From NCBI RefSeq assembly GCF_048771995.1, contig NC_133028.1, forward strand, positions 625,001 to 689,000: 64,000 nucleotides of DNA, in the 5' to 3' direction. A program made the translations under genes and the position numbers. This document shows, one piece after another, positions 25,672-35,735 of the stretch. The notes below the pieces were generated by a model that worked only from the letters and a program-made list of their open reading frames with translations, did not search any database and was not told the DNA's origin. This DNA comes from Taeniopygia guttata. Lineage: Eukaryota; Chordata; Aves; Passeriformes; Estrildidae. Each line of letters opens with the position of its first letter. Within the stretch, counting starts at the first letter, position 1.

Positions 25672-26405
25672 AGGAACACTGAAGGGGATGTGGCCCCGGA
25701 CGGCTGGGGACAAGCAGCGGGAGGCAGGGCTGGTGGTGATGGCAGTGCCACAGGTGTGCCACCCCCGGTCCCACAGTCCTGCTGCCATGGACACGGCAGC
25801 AGGAAAACAGCTCCCTAAATCCACGTAGGAAGGAAATAACCCCAGGAGCATCGCTGACCTCCTGCCTGCCACTTGGAGCTGTTGTCCCTCCAGGCACATG
25901 GTCTGCACACAGGGACAGCACAGCGTGGCGTGGCCTTGAGGGTGGCAGCATGGCATGGGTGACAAGGGGACATCCGGTGGGGCCACTCTGCACTGGCACA
26001 TCTCCATGTGGGAGCACCGGGTGCAGGGAAGCACCCAGCACATGCTGCATCCCCAGGCACAGCCTCGTCCCACGGCCAGCTGGAGAGAGAGGAACTCCCT
26101 CCCCACAAAACCCAAAATGTCTTCTGGGTTTGGGGTGACGCCCCAGCCCATGTCAGCTCCCGGCCATTCTCCATCCCCACACGGTCCTGCCCAGGGCTCT
26201 GTGTCATGGGAAGGAGGTGTCTGCAGGGTCAGCTCTGCTCTCCCTGCTGGACTCGAGCTCTGGGCCACTCTCCAAGGCATCCCCTGCAAGATCCGCCCGC
26301 CCCTCACTGCTGGCCAAGGCATGGAATGCAGGATATCTGAGGGCCCAGCTCCATAGTGTGTAGATAGTGCTAATATAGACATTAAATAGTACCCTCGTGC
26401 ACAGA

Positions 26406-26436
26406 CACACGGACACACACACACACACACACACAC
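26406..26436. repeat. (CA)n microsatellite in SMYD5 3'UTR
   Basis: An imperfect ACAC run with about twelve dinucleotides, transcribed as GU repeats from the minus strand. Confidence 0.9.
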
Positions 26437-26836
26437 GTTCTGGGTGGGAAGGACAAGCTCCTCCACATCCACAGCCTGCACAGACACAGGGAGTGACCTC
26501 ACAGGTGACCAGCGCGGTGTCCCAGGGGCTGGCTGGCTCCCACTCTCCTCCAGCCTCCCCTGCACGCACCAGCCAGCCCTGCTGGGAACTGGGATGTGCT
26601 GGAGGGCCACTGGCTCACAGCTTGTCCTCACAGGGAGGACAGGGACAGCCTGACACACGCACGCACAGGGACAACACGGACAGGCGGGAGCAGGGCCTGC
26701 CTCCGGCTCCCGGCACCTCTGCACAACCCCGACCCCACAACACAACCCTGGTCTAAATTAAAGCTGCTGCCTCTTGGAGGAACCTCCAGGCCCTTCCCTT
26801 CCCATCCCTTCCCTCTCCTCTCGCCCGGGGCCAGGA

Positions 26837-29800
26837 TCACACATCAGTCATCTCATCCTCCAGCTCTGCATCGTCCGTCTCTCCTTCGCCCTCCTCCTCT
26901 TCGTCCGACGTCACGTCGGCGTCGTCGGCTTGCGCGAGGCACTTGGGACACGAGCAGGTAAACAAGTAGTTCTCCCTGGCAGGTGGGCAGGCGGAGACAG
27001 AGGATGGTGTGGAGACAGGTACCAGCCCACACTGCTGCTGGGCAGGGCTCGGGAAGGGGCTAAACGTGTCACAGCCGCAGGAGTCTGGGGTGCCATCCTG
27101 CTGGCTCAGGCAGGGTGACCGTACCCCAGGTGGAGAGGGGGATTTCTCAGCCCCACAGGGGCGATGGGACAGTGACCCCCAGCAGGACCCTCTACCCTCG
27201 AGGGACAGAGAAGGAAAAGGAAGGGTCTGCTGGTGTAAACCCACAGAGAGAGGGGGGAACCCAAATCCTTTGTCCCCAAGGCTACAACACATGCCAAGGA
27301 GCTGGAAGCACCAGAAGCACCACATGCTGCACACACTCCCTGCCACGAGCCCGCTGAAGCTCTCAGCAGCCCCTGCACAGCCACAGCCCAAGGCACACCC
27401 AGCCCCAGGGTGGGGATGCTGCCCTGATGGACTGTTGGGGTGTCAAGGGGTCTGAGGGCCCCCCAGGCAGCCCCTACCTGAGTATCTTGTTGCGGCTGTG
27501 TCTGCTGCGCTCCCTCTGACAGCAATCTAAGTAACTGATGCAGATTTCCTGGCAGCAAACAGAAATGGGATGGGCTCAGAATCACTCCCCATGATCCCAA
27601 AGCAGCAGGATTTCTCCCAGTCCCACTCAGAATCAGACAGAACCAAGGGGTCTGGCAGCCCCTGCATGGGATGGGGATTGAATTCCTCTGCCATGATGCA
27701 GGACACAGGAGGTTTTGGGGCTGGGGTCCATGGAGGATGTAGGGGACACAGGGATGATGCCATGGTGTGATGTCACCTCAGGCGCACCCAGGCCCTGCTG
27801 GCTCACCTCTCCTGCTTCGATGTCCTCCAGAGCAGTGAGATGCAGGAGGAAGTTGTTTTCTGGGAAGGATGTCTCAGCATTGGGGATGCAGCTGTGGTTA
27901 CCTAGGGGCAATACAATCTCTGCTAAATGCCTAAGTGGCTCCTGGAACCACATCACATCTGAGTGCATCCAAGGCAGGACTGGCCATTCCACAGCTGGGC
28001 AAAGTGCCATGGAACAGAGAGAGCAGTACCCACCACATCCCCCCCATCCCACCCCACAGATGGCAAGCACAAACCCCTTTCTCCAGAGGAAGAGGTGAGC
28101 CAGCCTAGCACGGGACATGTCCCTCCTCACTACTGTTTTCCTCCCAGTCCTTGTGTTACTTACAGCAGCTCTGCAGCACGTACAGCCCTGATCCCTCGCA
28201 GTTGAGGAACTCTCCCGACTCTGCAGCACAGAGAGAGGGGTTAGAGCTTTGCATGGTCCATTCCTCCTCTTCCACACACAAGCACGAAGGAATGTCCATC
28301 AACACGAAGGAATGTCCATCAACACGAACGCCCACAGCCAGCACGGCCTGGGTGCTGCAGGGTGATTTCCCAAGAGCCTTTCCCTCCCACTGGGAGGGGT
28401 TGGAGGACAAATATTCCTGTCCCGAGGCTGCCTGCCCTGTCCCTGCACTCCCAGAGCCTCACCCTTCTCGATGTCCTTGTAGAGCTGGTCGATGAAGGCG
28501 TCCAGCTCCTCCCGCTGCAGCATGGGCAGATCCAGCGCGTCGCACGCGTGCACCCACTGGCTCAGGGAGCTGGGGGGAAACGGGACATTGTCACAGCCCC
28601 ACAGGGCTCTGGGGAGGAGAGGGACATTGTCACAGCCCCACAGTGCTTCAGGGAGCAGTGGGACACTGTCACAGCCCCACAGGGCTCTGGGGAGCAGTGG
28701 GACACTGCCACAGCCCCACAGGGCTCTGGGGAGCAGAGGGACACTGTCACAGCCCCACAGGGCTCTGGGGAGCAGAGGGACACTGTCACAGCCCCACAGT
28801 GCTTCAGGGAGGAGAGGGACACTGTCACAGCCCCACAGGGCTCTGGGGAGCAGTGGGACACTGCCACAGCCCCACAGGGCTCTGGGGAGCAGTGGGACAC
28901 TGTCACAGCCCCACAGGGCTGTCAGAAACAGCAGGACATTTTTACACTCCCATAGCGCTGTTAGCACACGGTGAGACCTCACAGAGGAGATCCAAGGTGG
29001 CTCTGAGCAGCCAAGGTGTGGCAGACAGATGTGAAAAGGTTGGACACAGCCAAGATGAAGGATTTTTTAAAGTCTGCCTCGCTGTCCCCATCTCTGAAAC
29101 ACAGCCATTGACATTCCACATCTCCACAAAGCCCATTACCTGGTTCCTATGCCTTGGCCATTGGTCCCAACGAGGGCAAAGAGGGATCGAAAGCCTTCTG
29201 GGGTGAACCACTGCAGAAGGGACAGGACAAAGGAACTGAGGCCAGGCCAGCCTGCAGAGCACCACGCTCTGCAATGCTCTGAATGCCACAGGAGCTTTGG
29301 GGGAAGCAAGGAAGGAGCAGAAGCCCAGGGGAAGCCCAGGCCAGCGCTGCTGGGCTGTCTGTGAGGCAGATCCACTCACCCTGCTGAGATACTCATCATA
29401 AAGGGCTTCGGTGAAGAGCAGGCGCAGCAGCTCCAGCTGTCCCTGGCAGGACACAGAGCACGGTCAGGGTGGGGTGCTGGGGGTGCCAGCCCCGGGCTGA
29501 GGCTGAGCCCAGCACAGGCCAGAGCCTCCAGAAGGACTCGGGCTCCCTGGCCTGGAGCCTGCTGCCCTCACAGCTGTGAAATCCACCCATTTTAGCAGCA
29601 AAAGCCACCTACTCAGCAGCTAAATATCACGCTGTCCCAGCCCACAGCAGGAACATCTCCCCCACAGGAAGGAGCAGCATATCCCATGAAAGCATCACAA
29701 GGCCAAAACCCTCTCAGCAACCACTTCCTCACTGTCAGGGCCCTCCCTTTAAGCCTGGAGTTTCCAGCGTTCCCTATCCCCACTGTAACGAGGCTTTGGC

Positions 29801-32190
29801 ATCTGTGGGCTCACAGACACAGGCAGGAGAAGGAAGGCTCGAGACAATTTAAGAGCTGCTGGGTCTTACCTTAAATTTGTCCCCCAGCAGCTTGTGCACA
29901 ATCTCCTCTTCTTCATTTGCTGTCTTGTTGCAGAACTGGGAGAAGACCTTGATCCACCACTCCTTGTCTTTAGCCTGACAAAAGAATCGAGCAGAGGCAT
30001 TGCACCAACACCACTTTCCTCCCCAGCCCAGGGAGAGGCAGGATTGTCAGAAGAAATGCTGAGAAAGCCAGGCCAAGGAAACAGAGCCTTGGGAATACAT
30101 CCACAATGGGATAACAAAACCACCCACCATACCTGTTTGATGGTGGCAACCATCCTGGCCATCAGCATGATGCTGGAAGTCTCTGGAGGGTAATGCATGT
30201 TTCTGTGGGATTAAAATGGAGAAGAGATGAGCAGATCAGGGCTGGCATGGGAATGAAAAGCTGGAGGGAGGCAGAGGCAGCTGCCATAAGTGTGGTCAGG
30301 CCTGCACTGACCCAGCACACCAAATGGTCAGTGCAGCATTGCTGTGTGGGGGTGCAGTGGAGAGAAACCTGTCCCCACCTTCCTGCTCCACCCATACAAA
30401 CAATCCCCCTCCATCCTGCTCACTCTGCGGGGCTTGGGACAAGATTTGGGTCAGGGATGTTGCTCATCCCCTCTGGAACTATTTTTTTTAAAGAAGGGAC
30501 AGAAATGAGCCCATGGGTTCCCACAAGGAGCATCTCCCAGAGTCTGGAGATCTGCAGGAGCACCAGAAAACTGCAGGAGTGAGGGATGTGCAGCTGAGCA
30601 CTTTGTAGCTCTTTAGCAGGATAAAAATAAGGAGTGCTCAGCTGCGTGTCCAAACCCTCGGGCTGCCAGCCCCACAACACCCAACCAGAAGAAAGATCTG
30701 GGCAGTGTCTCACAGCCACCCCCACCCTGCAGCCACCTTGTGCAGGGACGCACAGCAAGGAGCCAGCCCAGGAGAGCCACCTCCCCTGGCTGTGGAGCCA
30801 CAGGTGGGTCAGGCCCTACCTCCATGCCTCCTGCAGCTTGTTGAGGGGGTGCGTGGGGTCGTCCCGGGACGGGCCGAGGCAGAGCACCTGGTGGTACTGC
30901 TCCAGAGCTGCCTGCCTGCATTCTGCGCTGCAGTACGTCACCTAGAGCGAGGGGACAGCGCTGCCATGGCCTGTGCCTGCAGGAAAAGGGGCTCCTAGAT
31001 CTGGCTGTGCCCCCTCCCTGACCAGCAGAGCCCTGGCTCTTTGGCCCACAGCACGGAAAGGCAGACAGCACAAGAGCCAGGATGGATGGGAAGGACTCAA
31101 GATCCCAAGGAGAGCACGGTCCCTCCTGGCAGTGGCGTACCTGGCAGCGGGGACACTGCTGGTGCAGGTCCTTCCGGATGCTGCACTGCTCCGGGTGAGG
31201 CAGCACCAGGGAGCTCCTCCCCAGCAGGCGCTGGGCGTTCTCCTCCGCCGTCTCCAGCGCCCGCAGGCAGTGATCACAGGCTGTGGGGAGACAGCAAGGG
31301 ATGGAGGCATGGAGGGATGGATGGAGGGATGGGTGGATGGATGGATGGATGGATGGATGGATGGATGGATGGATGGATGGATGGATGGATGGATGGATGA
31401 ATGGTAGATGGATATGGATGGGTGGATGGAGGGATGCCACAGGAAAGCCTTTGGAAAGGAAAGGGACCAGAACCCAGGGCAACACAACACAACTGGTACC
31501 AACAGCAGAAAGGAACAAGGGGATGGGGCTTGGAGCAACCCGGGCTGGGGAAAGGCGTGCCTGCCCACGGCAGGGGTGGAATACTATCTTTAAGGCCCCT
31601 TCCAACCCATTCCAAGATTCTGTGGTGGCACCTGGCACATTCCTCCAGAACTGATGGAAGTCACCATCCCTCAGATGACACCTGAACTTGTCAAGAGTTT
31701 AGTGTGGAGGCAGAAAGGCAGCAGGGCCACCTTCATAGAGGCGCTTAGACAGCCCCAAACCCTTCCCTCGGTACCTCTGCGGTCACCACACCGGGACAGT
31801 GACAGGGATGGGGCCATGCCGCCAGCCGCTCACCTCGGTAGTTGTACAGGGCATTCCAGAGGAACTGGGAAGACACCACCGGCCTCTCCACGAAGACTGT
31901 TTCCCCTTTGCGGATGTTTCTGGTGGCGAACAAGCCCTTTCCCTGCCGAGGGACACCCGCGGGTCAGGGACGCGCCCGAAGCCGAGTCATACCGGGAGCT
32001 GAGGGAATCCCTCCATCCCCTCCATGCCCTCCATCCCGAGGGGACCTGCGGGATTCTGCCCCCTCAGCCCCGCGGGCAGGGCGGGCAGGGAGGGGACTCC
32101 CGGAGGGGAGCCCGGGCCGCTCACCTTGGCGCTGCTGATGAACCGCGCCTCCGCCGCAGCCCCGGCGTGTGGCCCCGCCGCGGCCGCCAT
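26837..32190 (-). CDS. SMYD5: SET and MYND domain-containing protein 5 (SMYD5), complete
   Basis: Thirteen coding exons in transcript order: 32125-32190, 31834-31942, 31141-31280, 30820-30941, 30133-30202, 29870-29974, 29380-29442, 29140-29210, 28463-28569, 28164-28220, 27807-27901, 27478-27548 and 26837-26975. They total 1,215 bp, 404 aa (human is 418). SMYD5 is a lysine methyltransferase; histone and ribosomal-protein substrates have been reported for the mammalian protein. Visible are the first SET half ('[19 protein letters not shown]'), MYND-type cysteines ('[10 protein letters not shown]', '[14 protein letters not shown]'), the SET core '[19 protein letters not shown]' and '[17 protein letters not shown]', and post-SET cysteines 'CSCPKC'. 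The C-terminus is acidic ('[19 protein letters not shown]') and ends 'MTDV'. The start codon sits inside a YY1-type motif. No disabling change is seen. Confidence 0.97.
28570..28925. repeat. 39-bp minisatellite abutting a SMYD5 splice acceptor
   Basis: Nine copies of a unit centred on 'TCACAGCCCCACAGGGCTC' then 'TGGGGAGCAGTGGGACACTG', plus a decayed tenth near 28943. The first copy runs directly into the acceptor of the exon at 28463-28569. Two units carry 'CTTCAGGGAGCAGTGGGAC', similar to the exon's own first bases. Confidence 0.9.
31308..31440. repeat. (GGAT)n microsatellite
   Basis: About 25 copies of GGAT (ATGGATGG), broken at both ends by single changes. Lies 28 bp upstream of the acceptor of the SMYD5 exon at 31141-31280. 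Confidence 0.95.
31505..31632 (+). mobile_element. CR1 LINE 3' end
   Basis: Sense CR1 tail: 'GGGGCTTGGAGCAACCC', 'CTGCCCACGGCAGGGGTGG', 'AAGGCCCCTTCCAACCCATT', ending 'AAGATTCTGTGG'. Lies in a SMYD5 intron. Confidence 0.88.
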
Positions 32191-32193
32191 CTT
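32183..32193 (-). promoter_or_regulatory. YY1-type motif overlapping the SMYD5 start codon
   Basis: On the minus strand this is AAGATGGCGGC, the classic YY1 core, and its ATG is the SMYD5 initiator. A second related motif, CAAGATGGC, lies upstream at 32377-32385. YY1 sites near the start are known for TATA-less CpG promoters. Confidence 0.7.
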
Positions 32194-32231
32194 CGGGCGG
32201 CGACTTCCCCGCCCTGACCCGCCGGGCAGCG

Positions 32232-32308
32232 CCTCTTCCTCTTCCTCCTCCTCCTCCTCCTCTTCCTCCTCCTCCTCTTTCTCCTCCTCCTCCTCCGCCT
32301 CCTCCGCC
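32232..32308. repeat. (TCC)n-rich polypyrimidine tract in SMYD5 promoter
   Basis: A nearly pure C/T tract dominated by TCC/TTCC triplets, just upstream of the SMYD5 start (GGA repeats on the coding strand). Confidence 0.9.
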
Positions 32309-32424
32309 CGCCGCTCCCCTCAGGGACCCGCGCTCGCCATCGCCGCCCTCAGCCGCGGGGCGCGCGGGGGCCGGCTGCCATCTTGGCCCCCCTGCCACAG
32401 CGCCTGGGCAGCGCCTGAGAGCAG

Positions 32425-32612
32425 CGCCAGAACACCCTAAAACAGCGCCAAAACACCCCAAAACAGCGTCAAAACACCCCAAAACACCCTCAAACCACCC
32501 CAAAACAGAACTAAAACAGCGCCAAACCACTCCAAAACAGCACCAAAACACCCCAAAACGCCCTCAAACCACCCCAAAACAGAGCCAAAACAGCGCCAAA
32601 CTACCCCAAAGC
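32425..32612. repeat. minisatellite of CCAAAACA words
   Basis: Repeated 'CCCCAAAACA' and 'GCGCCAAAACA' words with a loose higher-order spacing, upstream of SMYD5. G-poor on this strand. Confidence 0.85.
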
Positions 32613-33370
32613 CGGGCCGGGCGCTGCCGCTGCCGCTGCCGCCCCAAATGCCGGGAGTTTGCCGCCTCTCCCCGGTCAGTTATTGGTATTTAATGGCAGA
32701 GGAACAGCCGTCACAGCCCTGTCAGGCGGGGTACAAGTTCCCCCTCAACTGAGGTCTCCCCTCAGGGAGAGAGGAGGCATCGCCCGCTGCCCTGCGCGCC
32801 CAAACTGGCCCGACTTGCCCCAAAAAAGCCTTCGAAGCAGGCTGCTGTGGCCATGCGCCCTCGGCACCTCCTGCCTGGGGCTCTGCGGAGCCTTAAAGCC
32901 CACATGTCTTTGATTGTATTTATTAACCCACGGCGCTGCGGCTCAGCCCCGCTCGCCGCGGGCCGGGCCGGGAGCAGGGCTGGGAGCTGGGGACGATTCC
33001 CCATTCGGAGCTCTGGGGAGCGATTTGGTGTCACTTGGTGTCACTAGGTGTCACTAGATGTCACTGTCGGCTCGTGGCGGGGACACGGCACCGGTGACAA
33101 GGCGGCAGCTGCCACCTCCATGCCCGGGCCCGCAGCTGGAGCGCCGCCTCAGGACTGGCCACTGACCCACAGCGTGGCCACAGAGCTGGCTGGTCACTGC
33201 TGCGGCCATCTGACCGGGGACAAGGGACAAACAGGCTGCCAGGACCACCCTCCCTGCCCGTGCTGTGGGATCCAGCGCAGGCTGTGCTCCATCACACTGT
33301 GCCCATGGCAGGGACAAGGACAAGGCACAGGTGGGACAGTGCTGCTGTGACTCCTGTTGCCGTCACATCC
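32613..33370. other. intergenic, SMYD5 to NOTO
   Basis: GC-rich unique sequence with a small patch of repeated 'GTGTCACT' at 33,028-33,065. No gene or known element was recognised. Confidence 0.5.
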
Positions 33371-33371
33371 T

Positions 33372-33605
33372 CAGCGACTCATGGAATATTTATGTGGGAA
33401 AAGCCCACTAAGACAAACCAGTCCGATGTGCCCTGACACTGCCAAGGCCACAACTGAGCTACATGCCACATCCCCAAGGCTTTTAAATCCCTCCAGGGAT
33501 GGGGTTTCCACCACTGCAGCTGTGCCCGGGCTGCACAGCCCTTCCTGTGGATGAATTTTCCCCAACATCCAATATAAACCTCCCCTGTCACAACCTGAGG
33601 CCATT
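33372..33605 (-). mobile_element. CR1 LINE 3' fragment, antisense
   Basis: Shows 'CACTGCCAAGGCCACAACTG', 'CTTTTAAATCCCTCCAGGG', 'CCAACATCCAATATAAACC' and 'CTGAGGCCATTTCCTC', the order of an antisense avian CR1 3' region of a subfamily unlike the 14.2-kb copy. Confidence 0.85.
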
Positions 33606-33800
33606 TCCTCAGATATTTCTTCATGGAAGGGGTGGAATGGGCATTGGAAGGGGCTGCCCAGGGAGGTGGTGGAGATCCCATCCCCTGAGATGTCCAGGGA
33701 AGGCACTCAGAGCTCTGGGCTGAGGACAAGGGGGGATCAGGCACAGCTCGGGCTTGGTGACCTTGGAGGGATTTTCCAGCCTCAGTGATCCTGAGATTCC
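33606..33800 (+). mobile_element. CR1 LINE 3' fragment, sense
   Basis: Shows 'TTCTTCATGGAAGGGGTGG', 'CTGCCCAGGGAGGTGGTGG' and 'CCAGCCTCAGTGATCCTGAG', the sense order of a CR1 tail. It directly abuts an antisense CR1 piece on its left, forming an inverted pair. Confidence 0.85.
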
Positions 33801-34020
33801 TCTCCTCCTGTCCCTGTTCCCTGGGAACAGATCCCAAATCCCCCCGGCTGTCCCCTCCTGGCAGGAGTTGTGCAGAGCCACAAGGTCCCCCTGAGCCTCC
33901 TTTGCTCCAGGCTGAGCCCCCTCAGCTCCCTCAGGAACTTTCCAGCCCCTTCCCGGCTCCCTCAGGAATTCTCCAGCCCCTTCCCAGCTCCCTTCCCTGC
34001 TCTGGACTCGCTCCAGCCTC
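33801..34020 (-). mobile_element. CR1 LINE internal fragment
   Basis: Matches the internal part of the CR1 at 16.27-16.70 kb ('TGTGCAGAGCCACAAGG', 'CCTTTGCTCCAGGCTGAGCC', 'CCCTCAGGAA'). It carries only about two of the 31-bp units that are expanded to nine in the other copy. Confidence 0.82.
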
Positions 34021-34089
34021 TTAGGCTGGCAGAGCAGGAGCTGCAGAGGTTTGGCTACATCCACCTGCAGACTCAGGTTCTTGTTCTCC

Positions 34090-34620
34090 AGGAGTCTGAG
34101 CACCCCATACTCACCAGGCATGACTGCTCTTACAGAAAATGTAGTTTTAGCTCTGTAGCAACCAGCCCAGAGACAGTAACTCCCTTCATCTACTTTGATA
34201 TGGGGTCATCAAACAATTGAAAAAAAGATCTTTAGTATGTATTTTGTCCAAAATAGTTCATTAAGAAAAAAACCCTCAAAACTCTTTTGAGGATGAAAAT
34301 ACATTTGGTTTATTTTTTGTTACGCATTTCAATTGAAAATTAAAGTGAGTACTTGCAAGTTTTTCCGTCTGTTTTTTGTTTTTACACTCATTCCATCTCT
34401 CTTTTTAAAATGAACTTCATTTTTATCAAGAGAAAAAGCAAATAAATAAGTGACAAACAAGGCAAACTAAAAGAAAAGGTATTTCTATAAATAACAATAT
34501 AAGCGTAAAGTGGTATACAGTGTTCTAGGTCAGAAAGAGACGGAATAAATTATCCTGAGCTGATGGGCCGTGGTGGCTGCTGCCCTGGGCACTCGTAGGA
34601 AGGCAAGGTGACAGCCTGAG
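34090..34620. other. AT-rich unique segment, possibly the distal NOTO 3'UTR
   Basis: Markedly AT-rich, with several TTTATT hexamers (AATAAA on the minus strand) near 34,310-34,430. It lies 1.1-1.6 kb downstream of the NOTO stop. It could hold the NOTO poly(A) site or be intergenic; the sequence does not decide. Confidence 0.45.
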
Positions 34621-34867
34621 TCCTTAGTTCTGGCCCCCCAAAGCCCTCCCTACCCCCAAAAATCCAGCTGTTAACTGCATCGGGCTGCTCCAGATGTGCT
34701 CAGAGCGCTCCGGGTGCCGTGTCCCAGGGCACCTGCAGGGATAATGAGGAGAGAACAGAGCAGCAGCTGCTCGGGGCCACAGTGGCACATCTGGCCTGGG
34801 GCAGGGGGCGGCTGCTGCAGCTGAGGTGTGGGAGCTGCTTTTTACTGCAGCCTGCAGCCCTGCAGCA

Positions 34868-34916
<49 letters not shown>
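34868..34916. repeat. (CA)n microsatellite
   Basis: About 23 uninterrupted CA dinucleotides, downstream of NOTO. Confidence 0.97.
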
Positions 34917-34919
<3 letters not shown>

Positions 34920-35229
34920 CCCCTGAGCAAGGACAGCAGGGCCAGGACACACCACCAGCACTGAATCCAGCTCTGGGGAGCCCTGCAAAGGCACAGATAC
35001 AGCAAGGCACTGACGGGATGAGGCACTTCTGCTCCAGGGCACGGCTGGAGCCTGTCAGGAGTCTGTGCCTGGCAGCAAAGGACATCCCCATTTGGGGTAT
35101 TTTGGTTGTGATTGATTCGAATATCAAACATGGGAGTCAAGTTGAGAAGAAAAAGCCATCAGGGAGATTCTCCTCCTTCCTCCTTGGAGCACACAGCCAC
35201 ACCTAAGTGACCCGGGTTGGTTGAAATGT

Positions 35230-35485
35230 CCTTGTGCTCAGAGCCATCAGAGACAGATCCCATTGCCTGCCCAGCATCAGAGACTCTCTGATTGTCACCC
35301 CAGCATCAAAACCATCCTGATTGTCACCCCAGCTGCAGAGTAACCCTCTGATTGTCACCCCCACACCAGAGAAACCGGCAGATTGTCACCCCAACATCAG
35401 AATCACCCTGTGATTGTCACCCCAGTATCAGTCCCTGTGATTCTCACCCCAGCACCAGAGACACCCTGATTGTCACGCAAGCCTC
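35230..35485. repeat. minisatellite of CTGATTGTCACCCCAGCA units
   Basis: Seven to eight diverged copies of 'CTGATTGTCACCCCAGCATC' followed by a variable 'AGA(A/G)AC' linker, period 24-36 bp. Lies just downstream of the NOTO stop on the minus strand, so it may be in its 3'UTR. Confidence 0.85.
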
Positions 35486-35735
35486 TCTGCTGGAAACTGT
35501 CTGTGTGTCCTGGTGCCTCAGGAGCAAACAGGAGATCACCTGCCACCAAGTGCTGCAGCCCCAGGAATTACAGCACCTGGCTGTAATTTGAACAGCAGCC
35601 AGGGAAACTTGGGGGGTTCCTTCCAGCCAGCTGCAGTTCAGTCCTGCAGCTCCAGCTCTCAGATCAGTCTTGTTTGGACCAAAGCAGCACAGACACGTCC
35701 CCAGGCATCAAAAGCCAGCCCAGTCTCTTGGCTGT

